Made by a program: the position numbers and the translations under genes. 39,249 nt of DNA from CAZIVO01 sp964542765 (GTDB lineage: Bacteria > Planctomycetota > UBA1135 > UBA2386): NCBI GenBank assembly GCA_964542765.1, contig CAZIVO010000025.1:1-39249 (forward strand), read 5' to 3'. Under the pieces are notes generated by a model that was not told the origin of the DNA, did not search any database, and saw only the letters and a program-made list of their open reading frames with translations. Shown here piece after piece: positions 8,047 through 18,049 of this stretch (positions are counted from its first letter, which is position 1; each line of letters opens with the position of its first letter).

Positions 8047-11000
8047 TCAGCGCGGACTCCCATCATGGAGGGTTTTGAGCAGCACCGCAGCTTGACCGTG
8101 GATATCGCCAAACCGGCCATCCCATGTTGTCTTCAAGAGACGCTCGATGGTGAGGCGGGCGGCGTCGGCCGAGCCCTTGCTCAGCTGGGCTTTGGCCAGA
8201 CGCATCCAGCCATCGGGTTCGTCGCCGCGGATACGGGTAACGTTTTTCCAGTGCAGACAGGCGGCGGCGAAGTCCTTCTTCTCTTCGCGATGTTCGGCCA
8301 GTCGGCGATGGCTGTCGGCTTCGTTTGGCTTGGCTTCGACCATCGATGTCCAGGCTCGCTCAGCTTCCGCCTCGGTTTCCTTCGAGCTCGCGTAACGCTT
8401 GGCCAGTTCGGCGTACAGGTCGAGTTCGCGGGGTGACAGCTCGATGGCCTCGAGCAGGCAGCGAGCGGCGCCGGCAGCATCCTTGTTCTGATCGAACGAC
8501 TTGACCAGGAGAGAGTGTGTTTCCATGTCGTTTGGTTGGAGGTCACGCGCCAGCAGTAACTGCTTCACCGCTGCCTCGGTGTCGCCTCGCTCCAGGAAAA
8601 TCTGCCCCATCAACCTGCGCAGAAGAGGAGCGTCGAGGCCGGTTTTGGCGATCTTGCGATCGCGACGCTTGGTGTAGGCATCGAGATTCTCGATGCCGGC
8701 GAGCACGATGTGCAGGGCGGCGATGGCCTTGCGCCGAGATCTTTCGTTGCTTCCCCAGGCCACCACTGCGGCAGCTGATGCATCGATGGCTTCGTCGTGG
8801 CGACCGAGCTTGCCATGGGCCCTGCCCAGGAAGGTGTAATACCCCGAAAGCCTGTAGTCCCCGTTGCGGCTCAGGGGTTGGGCGCGTTGCCGCTCCTTGA
8901 TGGCCTCGTCGTAGAGGCCTGCCGCATCCTGCCAGAATTCACAGTCGAAGCAGGCCTTGGCGACGGCGGCGATGACGCCTCCCTGCCATCGCTTTTGTTT
9001 CTCGAACAGGCTTCTGGTTTCGCCCAGAAGACGTCGCGCATCGGCGTCACGGTCGAGCCCGTGGAGGGCTACCATCATCCGCGTGCGGTGACTGGTCACG
9101 TCCGGTTGCTTGGCGAGCAGAGTTTCCAGGTGAGGGAAGGCTTCGCTGTGGCGATTCAGCGTCAGCAGCCATCCTGCGAGCTTGCTGCGATTTGTATGGC
9201 CGAGCGGGCTTCTCCGGTCGAGATTGACCAGGGTATCGACAGCCTCCTTGCGTTCGTCGAGGCCAGACCAGAGATAGTCGGCGCAAAAAGCCGTGCGCGA
9301 TGGCGAGTCAGTGCTCTCTTCAATGACGCGGCGAGCGACGGCCAGGAAGTCCTCACTCTTTTCCGCCCAGAAGCCAGCGACAGAGTTTCGCTTGTCGTAG
9401 ATGAGGCGCCGCCAACCTTGAGTATGCAGGTGGTGTCCGAGTTCCTCGATGACAACCGCGAGAAGTCGGGGTTCAAGATCGCCGAGCGTGCCCGCCTTGG
9501 ATCGATAGCGAGAGATGTCCCATCCAAAATCCACCCAGCCGTTCTCGCCGATTCTACGGAACCAGTCGGGTTCGGTTTCGATGCCTTGCACAAGAAGTTG
9601 CAGGGCAGCCTTCTGGCTGTGGATCTGGCTGAGCGTGCTGGCGGTTCGGTCGAGTCCTCTGTTCCGACCATCGGGAGGAAGTTGAGCCAGAAGTTTCGGC
9701 AAGACATTCTTGCCGAACTCTTCGAGATCCCTCTTGGCCTGTGCGAGGCCGCCATTGTGTGCCGAGCGGTGCAAGGACAGATAGCTCCCCAGGTGGTTGC
9801 TGAAGAACATCATCTCCTCTCGCATCGCCTTCTCGATCAACTTCTGCGCTGCGGTCAGGAGTGCGGACCCTGTGCCGAGAGATGTGGTCCCTCGTTTTTC
9901 GAGACAGGCTGCATGGACGGCGCAAAGGTGCTGGAAGTACCAGAGTTTTTGCGCGGGCAGGGTTTGCATCTTGTGTCCGTCGACCAGGAGTTTCTCGGCC
10001 CGGCCGAAGGCACCACTCTCCGAGAGATAGTTCGCCAGAAGTTCGATGGCATTGTTGGCATCGGCCGGAAGTTGACCCTGACGCGCCAGCTTGAATTCCG
10101 CGATCGACACTCCCAGGGTGTCGATGGCCTTGTCATGTTGTTTCCAGGCCCAGTGGGTGCGAGCGAGGTCGCGGCCGATCGACAGGCGATCTCGGGGATC
10201 TTTTTCTTGCCGCAGCAATTCCTTGAGTTGACGCAGTTGTTCGTCGGCAAAGCGCTGTGGCTTGGCATGGCCCAGCGATGCCAGGAAGGACGCTGCCAGC
10301 TTTCTCTCTCCTGGCCCCCAGTCTTCCTTGAAGGCCTCGGTCATTCCTTCGAGAGCGCGCACGAGATGACCTCCCGGCTGGTTGATGACCTGGCCGGCTC
10401 GTCTGGCGACGAGAGCGCTCAGGAGTTGCAGCCCTCGACGATCGGTATCTGTCTTGGCGGTTGCGGCAAGAGCTTTGATGCGACGCTCGATCTGATCACA
10501 GGTTGCTTCGTCGGCAACTTGCGATAGCAATTCTCCAACGCGTGAGAGGAAGGGATAGATGCCTTGCGGCGTGTGCCCGATGACTCCGTCGGCCAGACTC
10601 TCGAGCAGGCGGAAGTCCTTGGTGCTCCGATACAGGGAATCGACCTGATGGATGTGGTTTGCAGGATGACTGGCTGTCCCGAGAAGGGCGCGAAGCATCC
10701 GCAGGACCTCGGGATCCAGATTTGCAGGGGCACCCTTGCCTCTATTTGTAAGTTTGCGACTTTCACTGCGCAGGCGCCATGAGGTGGAATTGTTCGGGGT
10801 GGTTCTCCAGCGCTTGTCGAGTGCCTGCCCCCGCCGTTTGTCATCGTTGAGAACGAGATACCAGTTGGCCAGGGCCTCGTACTCGGAAGGGCGTAGCTCG
10901 TCTTGCTGTTCGACGAACTCGAAGGTAGCCGCGGCCTCTGCGATCTTGCCGAGTTCGGCCAGGAGATAGCCGAGCGCGATCCTCCACTGTCTTTCGGCCT

Positions 11001-14000
11001 TCTCCGGCTTGATCCACTCACGTAGCTGAGCCTCGATCTCTCCGGGGCGATCCAGGGCGACGAGCAGGCGGAAGATCTGGTAGCGCCAATTCAAACTACC
11101 AGGATTTTGTTTGTAACCATCTTGGTAGGTAGCGAGTGCTTCACTGATCACCGATGCACCGGTGCCGCCTTGCGCCGAAGCATGGGCGAGAGTGACACAG
11201 CACCGTTCCCTCAGCACCCGGTGAGTATCGTGATCTTTGGAATCAGGGATCTCGAGAAGCAGTTCCCTGACCGCCCCGGCAATCTTCTTTGGATTTTCGC
11301 CAGCCTGCGTGGCGAATCCGAGACTCTCGATCTGCATCCATCGCGCGGCCAGGTCATCGGATGCTTTGGCCTGGGTGTGGAAGGTCGAGGCCAGCGCCTT
11401 GCGAGCGGCTTTTTCGGCAGATGCTGTTTTTGTGTCACGCTGTGTGCGCGGCAAGGTTTCGAGCTTTTCGACCGGGCCGAGCAACTCTTTCTTTCGCATC
11501 GACTCGAGATTCTTGGCTAGCCATCGGATCGAACCCGCAACCGTATGGCGGCGTTGCTGGTCGCTCATGTTCTGGGTCAAGAGGTCGGGGATAAGGGTGA
11601 AGAGTTCAGTTTCGATCTCCGCCGTCCAGCCCTCTTTGATCAGGCGCTCGAGGAGGATGCGAGTTACCTGTGGGCGGTAACGAGCGGTTGTCGAGTTCTT
11701 CCATGCGCGCAAAAAGACGAGGGCTTGTTTTTTCGCTTCGTAAGCATCGAAGAGCTTGAGCAGTTCGCCTCCCAGTTGCTGGCGAAGATCAGGATCTTCG
11801 GTGGCCTTCCAGCGTGCGTGCAGGCGGCTGACAATTTTCGTCCATGTTGATTCTTCGACCTGGGACTTGCCCCAGGATAGCCAGCCGAGGTAGGCCGCAA
11901 GGCGAGGGCCATGCATCTCCTCGATTGCCTTGTCGGCCATGAGTTCGCCGAGCAACTTGCGTTTAGTGGCGGCAAAGGTACTTGTTTTTCGATAACCCGT
12001 GTTACTCAGGATCTGGTTGGCCAGACCGAGGAGGATCGGGTCGTCGCTGCGTGCGCTGGTGGCTGCAAGTGTGGCCAGAGGTTGGTGCCAGAGATCGATG
12101 ACCCGTTGCGCGTGGAAGCCCCAGCCTTTGCCCAGAGCAAGCTGGGTGGCTGCGTTCAGTCGCGCCATCTGAATGGGATCGCTTGGCTGAGCTTTTTCAG
12201 CGAAGCGATCTCGGACCCAGGCATTCGCGAGTTCTTCTTTGTCTTCGTAGAGGAAGAGGGATAGCCAGCGTCCGTAGGCTGTTTTGGTCTCATCTGCTCG
12301 CGCCACCCATTGATCGAGGACCCTGCGCAGATCGGCTTGTTTGCGTTGTTGCCAGAGCAAGTCGGTCCAGAATTCGTAGATCCTGCCTGCCTCTTCGGGG
12401 AGCCAGCGTTGATCTGGCTCGAGGCGTTCGGCAGCCAAGGCGAGTGCGGCATCGCTTTTGCCGATCACGGTGAGTGCTCGCAACTCACCGAGCAGGGCTC
12501 CCACGTCCCTGGGGTGTTCCCGCAGGATGGCTGCGTAGATTCTCTCGGCATCCTCGTGCCGGTTTTGGCGGCCAAGGAGATTGGCCTGCCAATGTTGCCA
12601 TTGCCGTTCGCGCCATGCTCGATCCTTGCCTTGGGCGAAGTAGGTGGGTTTCAGATTCTCCGAGAGGGTGTTCTCTTCGTTGTTGTTGACGATGGCGCCG
12701 GCTAGCCCTCTCAGATGAGATGCCAGGAAGACGGCTCTGTTTGCATCCTTGGTCGAGGAGGTGATGTTTGCCAGTTCTTGGAACCAGCGCTTGGCCTCTT
12801 CTCCGCGTCGGCTATCGGTGAGTATTCTGGCGCGGATCCAGAGAGCACCTGGCTTGTTGTTGCTCAGTGCTTCAGCGGCTTCCCATGCCTGCCACACACG
12901 GTCCCATTGCTGCGAGTTGCGATAGTGGTCGGCGATGTGCAAGTGGTTGAGCAAGTCGGCCTTGCCGGCGTGGACGGCCTGCTTGCTGGCAGCCAACCTC
13001 GGGACCTTGGCGTTGACGAAGATCACATCCCCGTGCTCGCTCATCGCCTTGGCGATGGCAAGATCAACTTCGTCGGAGCTTGCTGCTGTAACGGCCATTT
13101 CTTGTCGCCAGATGACACGCCCCTGTCGATCGAGGGTTTCGGTCAGCTTCGGCCACCAGGAACCTGCTATTTCGGTGTGCCCCGTGAACCGGGTAGAGCC
13201 GGTAGGCCGCCCGCTCGAAAATTCTTCGAGTCCGAGGATGACATTCTTGTTCGTGTCGATGTGCAGCCTGGTTTCCCAGGGCGATGATGCCGAAGGCCTC
13301 AGGGAGATCACGACCGTGGAGTCGGAGTGGGATTTGATGCTGGCGCGGTGGTGGCGATACGTGCGGACCAGATTGGTCATCGAGAAATCAGGAAGGGCGA
13401 ACCCGAAACTTCGTTGATCGCCTTCTTGAGCTTGTCTCACCCTGCCGAGGCGAAGGGCTGCAGCCAGCGTGCCGCGTTGCGTTGCGGTGAGCCATGATTC
13501 GCTTGGTTGCGCACCACGGCCGTGGTTCCATTTGTACCACCGGCCAGGGGTGTAGACGGTTGACGAAGTGTGTTGCGAAAGAAGTTGGCCATGGAGACTG
13601 TGAACAGTGCCGCCGGTCGAGTTCAGGCGAAGACCTGCCTGCAGCGAGCGGAGCGATGGCCGACGGTCGATCCGCCGCAGCAAGGTGAGAATGTCTTCGG
13701 CCCAGGCCGGTGTTTCGAAGCCGGTTTCTTCTTCGGGTGGTTTTACTGCGAGGTGGGGGAAGCCGAAGTGTGACAGGCCGGTGGAGTGTGTTGGCGGAAC
13801 CCTGTAGGCGAGAACGGAGAAAGGTAGGTTGGATGCTTGGCCGCCTTGTCCGTATTCCTCTTGCAACCTCTTCGACTGTTCCAAGAGAGAGCCGGGTCCT
13901 GCTGGGCCGGGTGTTGACGGGCCCGAGATGTTTTTGTCGACCTGCCTCAATCGTTCTGTGCCTGCCCTGTCCTTGGACATTTCTTGGGCAACTTCAAATT

Positions 14001-16566
14001 CCATGAGTTCCGGCCCTCCGGCGTCCATGCCGAGGAAGGTGTTGGAACCGGAGATGGGCGCGCCCCGAGGGCCGGGTGCGCCGCCGTAGCGAGCGCCAAA
14101 TTTTCCGCCGCCACCGCCGCCAAGGCCGATGGCCGAGTTCAACATGGACGATTCGAAGGGGCTGGAAGAGGCATGAGAGAGTTTCGGGAAGCCGAGTTTC
14201 TCGGTGGTGGTCGCATAGGCGATGGACCCGTCGATATGATCCCTGCCGAGCGCGCCGATCTCCTCCAGCATTCTTGCCCGCAAGCGCATGCGCCAGGCGT
14301 GTGCCTCCTTCATCTGCTGGCGCAGAACTTCGACGGCCGCGCGGTCGCGGGCTTGAGCGAAGATGGCCTCACCATCGCGCATCTTGACGCGGCGGGCGAT
14401 GCCGTAGCGTTTGCGTTCCTCGTCGTTCTTGAGCACGAGGAAGGAGGTGAAGGGTGTGATGATGTCGTATTCCTGACTGAGCGAAACGACCTCTTGCTTG
14501 GCGGCGGCGCTTCGACCTCGCGTGAGCAAGGCATCGAGGTGTTGCCGTGCCCACAGGCGCGGCAGGAAGGAATTGCCCTCCTCGTCCTCGTGGATCGACA
14601 CCTCGGTGGCGTAACGGATCGGCTTGCCGCCAAGGTTGCCGGTGACCACCACCTGGCCGCTCTGGGTGCCTTCACCGGGCAAAAATCGGCCGAGTACCGT
14701 TTGCTGGTGGCCGACAGGCAAGTGCGGCAGGGTTTCGGGATAGACGCGCGCGGTACGGAGGCCTTCGAAGGTGACGGTAAGGTTTTTGACGCTGGGTTGT
14801 GCCGCTTCGCTGAGAAGGCGGAAGGCCGTCTCGGCGGGTTTCTTGCCGGCTCGGCGCACCGAGCCGCCACCCTTGTGAGCGATCGCTTCGAGCACGATTT
14901 TCTCGTAGGTGTTGGATGTCGAGACTGCGTGGAAGGTCGACCCGCTTGTTTCAAGGCGAGCGATACGCTGTGCCAGCTTTACCGGGTCGCAGTCGCCGGT
15001 CGTGCCGATGCCGTCGCCCACGTAGATCACCAGGGTGTTTGGTTGAAGTGTCTTGCCGACAGAGGCAAAGGCGCGATCGAGATTGGTCCAGCCCAGAGAT
15101 GGTCGACGATCCAGCCAGGCCAGCGCTGCTTCGGCATTCTCCTCCGTTGCTGCGGCCGGAAGATCACGGAACCATCGGGCGCTGACATCACAGGTCATCA
15201 AGCGGAACTGATCCTCGGCGCCCAGCATGGCCAGCACTCCGGCGAGGAAATCGGCCTGGGTTTTCCGTGCTGCGGCATTCATTGACCCCGAGGTATCGGC
15301 GACGAGCACGAGGTCGAGTTTGTCGCGCTCAGGCATCAACTCCCTTTGCCACCCGGCCTGGTTTTGGCCAGGTGGATGGAGCAAGAGCATGAAATAGCCA
15401 TCGTTGCCACGGCGGTGTGGCACGACGGTCAGGTTCGACAGGGTCTTCAGCTTGATGCTGGCCTCGAAGTCGCTGGTGGGGCTGTATTCCTCCGCGTCAT
15501 ACTCCAGCGTTGCGGCATGAGCTGTCTTCCGGGCGCGGCAGGTGTGGTTTGTTGAAGTGACCGAGGCCAGTTCGAGTGTCGAGAAGACGCTTACCTTGAT
15601 CTGTAGCTGGCGCAGCGGATGTTGGCGAAGAAGGTCGCTTCGCAATGCGTAGCGGTAGCGAACCGTGGAGCCTTCGAGCGGCAGAACCTGGGTATAGCGA
15701 ATCCGGATGCGTTTCTCGGCACGTGGTAGGATCGGATAGACGCGCGCCTTGAAGAGATTGCCGCCGCTCCATTCGAGGAGTCCAGGGTCCTTCTTTCGCC
15801 GCAGGATGTCCTCGTAGATCTGGCGTGCTCGCTGCCGTTCGACGATATCGGCTTCGACGAGTTCGCCGTCGATCCACATGCCAAACCCACTGATCGAGGC
15901 ATCTGCCGGAAGCGGGAAGTAGAAGACGCCTTCGAGGGTTTCCTGGGTGGAATTGACGAAGGATTGTTCGATGGTCGTTTGCGCGATCTGGTCGCGAATC
16001 ACGGCGTCGACCTTGTGGTAACCGACGCTGAGAGGAACGTCGCGGCCATCTACCTTGGCGAGCAGTGAGCCCATCCACTCGTCTGTCGTGGATGATCGGT
16101 AGCCGGTGAGCCATTGCGGCGGAGTGTTGAGTTGCAGGACTTTTTCTTTGGTGACGCGAAGAATTTTTTTGCCGGTGATCGTTTCGCTGTAGCCACCGGG
16201 GCCGTTTACCTGCAGCTCTGATTTTTTTGACCCGACAATCTCGAAGTCACCGCGGTAGAGCTTGATCTGGCCTTTCTTTGGAATTTCGATCAGGCTGCCT
16301 GGGCCGACGATGAGCTTGCCACCACCGGCCAGCCCGAGTTCTGCTGCATTGGCACCGCGGCTCGAAGTGCGGATCTGGTCGCCGGGAACCAGCAAGCTGG
16401 TCGGGCGCAGCAGCGTCCAGCGTTCACGGCCGACCGGGCGAGCCAGGGTGGTGCCTTGTGTGCTGGTGATGGTTGCGACCCTGCCGTCTGCGGCGAGACC
16501 GTCTTGGGGCACACTTGTCGGGAGGAGGACGGAGATAAGGAACAGCGCGGGGAGAGAGTATTTCAT
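8047..16566 (-). CDS. Giant secreted FecR-like/VIT/VWA/TPR protein (2839 aa)
   Basis: A single uninterrupted frame. Residues 1-26 form a signal peptide. Residues ~28-150 are FecR-like beta repeats (a PGDQIRT block). A VIT domain follows (~165-320, with EGVFYFPLP and a R-Q-I-Y-E motif). A VWA domain (~410-590) has the metal-ion-dependent adhesion site D-T-S-G-S (~D421). A Gly/Pro-rich low-complexity stretch lies near 810-890. A beta-rich segment (~1080-1220) resembles LolA/RseB-type lipid- or lipoprotein-binding folds, tentatively. From ~1250 to the C-terminus the protein is an alpha-helical, TPR-like solenoid. No C-terminal membrane anchor is seen. VIT-VWA pairs are known in vault proteins, inter-alpha-trypsin inhibitor heavy chains and many planctomycete proteins, and usually mediate protein binding. 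Inference: a periplasmic or cell-surface scaffold. The gene appears monocistronic or co-read with cutC. Confidence 0.9.
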   Translation of the reverse strand: MKYSLPALFLISVLLPTSVPQDGLAADGRVATITSTQGTTLARPVGRERWTLLRPTSLLVPGDQIRTSSRGANAAELGLAGGGKLIVGPGSLIEIPKKGQIKLYRGDFEIVGSKKSELQVNGPGGYSETITGKKILRVTKEKVLQLNTPPQWLTGYRSSTTDEWMGSLLAKVDGRDVPLSVGYHKVDAVIRDQIAQTTIEQSFVNSTQETLEGVFYFPLPADASISGFGMWIDGELVEADIVERQRARQIYEDILRRKKDPGLLEWSGGNLFKARVYPILPRAEKRIRIRYTQVLPLEGSTVRYRYALRSDLLRQHPLRQLQIKVSVFSTLELASVTSTNHTCRARKTAHAATLEYDAEEYSPTSDFEASIKLKTLSNLTVVPHRRGNDGYFMLLLHPPGQNQAGWQRELMPERDKLDLVLVADTSGSMNAAARKTQADFLAGVLAMLGAEDQFRLMTCDVSARWFRDLPAAATEENAEAALAWLDRRPSLGWTNLDRAFASVGKTLQPNTLVIYVGDGIGTTGDCDPVKLAQRIARLETSGSTFHAVSTSNTYEKIVLEAIAHKGGGSVRRAGKKPAETAFRLLSEAAQPSVKNLTVTFEGLRTARVYPETLPHLPVGHQQTVLGRFLPGEGTQSGQVVVTGNLGGKPIRYATEVSIHEDEEGNSFLPRLWARQHLDALLTRGRSAAAKQEVVSLSQEYDIITPFTSFLVLKNDEERKRYGIARRVKMRDGEAIFAQARDRAAVEVLRQQMKEAHAWRMRLRARMLEEIGALGRDHIDGSIAYATTTEKLGFPKLSHASSSPFESSMLNSAIGLGGGGGGKFGARYGGAPGPRGAPISGSNTFLGMDAGGPELMEFEVAQEMSKDRAGTERLRQVDKNISGPSTPGPAGPGSLLEQSKRLQEEYGQGGQASNLPFSVLAYRVPPTHSTGLSHFGFPHLAVKPPEEETGFETPAWAEDILTLLRRIDRRPSLRSLQAGLRLNSTGGTVHSLHGQLLSQHTSSTVYTPGRWYKWNHGRGAQPSESWLTATQRGTLAAALRLGRVRQAQEGDQRSFGFALPDFSMTNLVRTYRHHRASIKSHSDSTVVISLRPSASSPWETRLHIDTNKNVILGLEEFSSGRPTGSTRFTGHTEIAGSWWPKLTETLDRQGRVIWRQEMAVTAASSDEVDLAIAKAMSEHGDVIFVNAKVPRLAASKQAVHAGKADLLNHLHIADHYRNSQQWDRVWQAWEAAEALSNNKPGALWIRARILTDSRRGEEAKRWFQELANITSSTKDANRAVFLASHLRGLAGAIVNNNEENTLSENLKPTYFAQGKDRAWRERQWQHWQANLLGRQNRHEDAERIYAAILREHPRDVGALLGELRALTVIGKSDAALALAAERLEPDQRWLPEEAGRIYEFWTDLLWQQRKQADLRRVLDQWVARADETKTAYGRWLSLFLYEDKEELANAWVRDRFAEKAQPSDPIQMARLNAATQLALGKGWGFHAQRVIDLWHQPLATLAATSARSDDPILLGLANQILSNTGYRKTSTFAATKRKLLGELMADKAIEEMHGPRLAAYLGWLSWGKSQVEESTWTKIVSRLHARWKATEDPDLRQQLGGELLKLFDAYEAKKQALVFLRAWKNSTTARYRPQVTRILLERLIKEGWTAEIETELFTLIPDLLTQNMSDQQRRHTVAGSIRWLAKNLESMRKKELLGPVEKLETLPRTQRDTKTASAEKAARKALASTFHTQAKASDDLAARWMQIESLGFATQAGENPKKIAGAVRELLLEIPDSKDHDTHRVLRERCCVTLAHASAQGGTGASVISEALATYQDGYKQNPGSLNWRYQIFRLLVALDRPGEIEAQLREWIKPEKAERQWRIALGYLLAELGKIAEAAATFEFVEQQDELRPSEYEALANWYLVLNDDKRRGQALDKRWRTTPNNSTSWRLRSESRKLTNRGKGAPANLDPEVLRMLRALLGTASHPANHIHQVDSLYRSTKDFRLLESLADGVIGHTPQGIYPFLSRVGELLSQVADEATCDQIERRIKALAATAKTDTDRRGLQLLSALVARRAGQVINQPGGHLVRALEGMTEAFKEDWGPGERKLAASFLASLGHAKPQRFADEQLRQLKELLRQEKDPRDRLSIGRDLARTHWAWKQHDKAIDTLGVSIAEFKLARQGQLPADANNAIELLANYLSESGAFGRAEKLLVDGHKMQTLPAQKLWYFQHLCAVHAACLEKRGTTSLGTGSALLTAAQKLIEKAMREEMMFFSNHLGSYLSLHRSAHNGGLAQAKRDLEEFGKNVLPKLLAQLPPDGRNRGLDRTASTLSQIHSQKAALQLLVQGIETEPDWFRRIGENGWVDFGWDISRYRSKAGTLGDLEPRLLAVVIEELGHHLHTQGWRRLIYDKRNSVAGFWAEKSEDFLAVARRVIEESTDSPSRTAFCADYLWSGLDERKEAVDTLVNLDRRSPLGHTNRSKLAGWLLTLNRHSEAFPHLETLLAKQPDVTSHRTRMMVALHGLDRDADARRLLGETRSLFEKQKRWQGGVIAAVAKACFDCEFWQDAAGLYDEAIKERQRAQPLSRNGDYRLSGYYTFLGRAHGKLGRHDEAIDASAAAVVAWGSNERSRRKAIAALHIVLAGIENLDAYTKRRDRKIAKTGLDAPLLRRLMGQIFLERGDTEAAVKQLLLARDLQPNDMETHSLLVKSFDQNKDAAGAARCLLEAIELSPRELDLYAELAKRYASSKETEAEAERAWTSMVEAKPNEADSHRRLAEHREEKKDFAAACLHWKNVTRIRGDEPDGWMRLAKAQLSKGSADAARLTIERLLKTTWDGRFGDIHGQAAVLLKTLHDGSPR

Positions 16567-16934
16567 GATCGTTCAGCGTGAGGAACGAGCGTTCGGGGCA
16601 GCCGGTTCGGCACAAGACGCAGTCGCTGCCTCGAAGTTCCAAGCGATTGCTTTTTCGGGGGCCGGGCATTGTGCTCGGAAACCCTTCTCAGTCCCAGCAT
16701 GGCTCGTGGGCGGTTGGCTCGGGCGTGGTCAGTCGAGGATGCTCGTTCAGACCTTCGGCCGGGAAGATTCCTACCTATCTCATTGTTCGAAAGAGGTTTG
16801 AGATGAGGGCATCGGCCGCTGAGGGGAGAAGATCGGCGAATTCATCCCGTCGATGGAATGATGGGTATGCCAGTTGCCGGCGCAATCATTTGGATAGGCA
16901 AGGGCGGGGGTGACTCACGGAGGACTGCGCCTGC
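16567..16934. other. 368-bp intergenic region with no supported gene
   Basis: This stretch lies between the 5' end of the giant VIT/VWA gene and the 3' end of the TraB-like gene. Short open frames here have no motif or ribosome-binding support. The only candidate signal is the ECF-type promoter listed separately. No riboswitch, tRNA or repeat was seen. Confidence 0.6.
16613..16640 (-). promoter_or_regulatory. Possible ECF-sigma (RpoE-like) promoter for the giant VIT/VWA gene
   Basis: Reading the minus strand, GGAACTT (16640-16634) is followed 15 nt later by GTCTTG (16618-16613). GGAACTT is the classic RpoE-type -35 and GTCT a typical ECF -10 core. The predicted transcript would start about 40 nt before the ATG at 16566. 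An ECF sigma factor is encoded in this window. The motif is short, so it could occur by chance. Confidence 0.35.
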
Positions 16935-17939
16935 TCACTTCGATTTTTTCGGTTTGTCCGGTCTCTTGGAGATATCCCAGGCGATCAACCACTTTTCTTC
17001 GACCTTTTTGAAGCCCATGCGCTTTTGCAGGCTGCGTTCGATGCCGGGCATGTGGGCGGCACCGTAGTAGATGCCCAGATCCTTCTTTCCCTTCAGGAGT
17101 TGTTCCTGGAGAACCTCGAGCGCGCGCTGGTTGCGACCTTCGAGAAGAACGGTTCCGCCGTTCTCGTCGTCCAGATCTCCGCCTCCCGCCATTGCTTCTA
17201 GATTTTTCAGCTGCTTGGCGAACATCATCCGTAGCGAGTGTCGGCCGTAGCCGCTGCGGAATGCCGATACCAGATCGAACTTCTCTGGCGGCGTATTCTC
17301 ACGCTCATCCGCATTCTTCCTCATGTAGTCCATCTGGCGTTGCATGGAGGTGAGGAAGAAGGTCAGGATACTTTCTCCTCGCTCCTTCATCTTCTCTTGA
17401 AAGCCTGATGGAGTCAGGTCAGCGTGCACGAAATTGTCTGGTGAGTAGTCGATTCGGTCGAGCTGGAACTCCAACTCAAGCGCATTCTTGAGCAGCGTCT
17501 GGAGGATGCTGAGTCCGCCCTTGCTTCGCTTCTCACCTGGTTTGGGGCGATGTCCTTCCGGGGCAACGAGTTCGTAGAGGAGGGCATCGTAGGTCGTGAA
17601 GTCCTGATTGAGGTCGTCGTAGTGCTCAGCGTCTGCTATGTGCACCGCGGCGATCAGTGAGACGCGCTGCCCCTTTGCATTTTCGTAGCGGGTAATCGAG
17701 GTTTCGAAACGACCCTCGTCTTCTCCTGTCTTCACGAATCGCGCGAATTCCGATTTTGTTTCGGTGGATTTCTCGGCCGCGATGGCGGGTTTCTGATCCT
17801 GTATCTCTTTTGTTGGGGCGGGGATGCCCTTTTCGGGCGAACTCGTTTGTGTGGCTTGTACCGTGTGTTCCGGCGAGCAGGAAAAGGGGAGGCCTGCTGC
17901 GAGGAGGAGGAGCGCAGGAAGTTCGGTTATTCGAATCAT
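16935..17939 (-). CDS. TraB/PrgY/GumN (TIKI-like) family putative lipoprotein
   Basis: A 334-aa protein starting at the ATG at 17939. The longer frame to 18062 has no signal-like N-terminus and crosses the divergent gene's start. Residues 1-20 are hydrophobic and end at C21 (PFSC), a non-canonical lipobox, followed by a Ser/Thr/Lys-rich linker. The domain from ~85 carries two motifs typical of TraB/TIKI: a first motif AAVH (H100, with Ala where the family usually has Gly) followed by ADAEHYDDL, and a second GxxH motif GAAH (H296) near the C-terminus. TIKI proteins are metalloproteases, while bacterial GumN/TraB roles are poorly defined. It is divergently arranged with the DUF1080 gene, with 110 bp between the two starts. 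Confidence 0.75.
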   Translation of the reverse strand: MIRITELPALLLLAAGLPFSCSPEHTVQATQTSSPEKGIPAPTKEIQDQKPAIAAEKSTETKSEFARFVKTGEDEGRFETSITRYENAKGQRVSLIAAVHIADAEHYDDLNQDFTTYDALLYELVAPEGHRPKPGEKRSKGGLSILQTLLKNALELEFQLDRIDYSPDNFVHADLTPSGFQEKMKERGESILTFFLTSMQRQMDYMRKNADERENTPPEKFDLVSAFRSGYGRHSLRMMFAKQLKNLEAMAGGGDLDDENGGTVLLEGRNQRALEVLQEQLLKGKKDLGIYYGAAHMPGIERSLQKRMGFKKVEEKWLIAWDISKRPDKPKKSK

Positions 17940-18049
17940 GGCCCCATGATCGGCCGTCCGGTGTTGTCCGGCAATGGCCACCGGTGAATTGCTTTGCCGC
18001 GGAGATACAATCCGGGAGTTATCCGACAACCCCGCCTGTGAATATTGCC

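Noticed and set aside
8797..10527. 576-codon open frame on the + strand
   Set aside because: It is antisense to the TPR part of the giant gene, has no recognisable domain and reflects GC-rich codon structure on the opposite strand.
14090..14130. Repeat of CCG-type triplets
   Set aside because: It encodes the Gly-rich hinge of the giant protein; low complexity, not a mobile or regulatory repeat.
13984..15285. 433-codon open frame on the + strand
   Set aside because: Antisense to the VWA region of the giant gene; the translation shows no motif and the minus-strand frame has clear VIT/VWA signatures.
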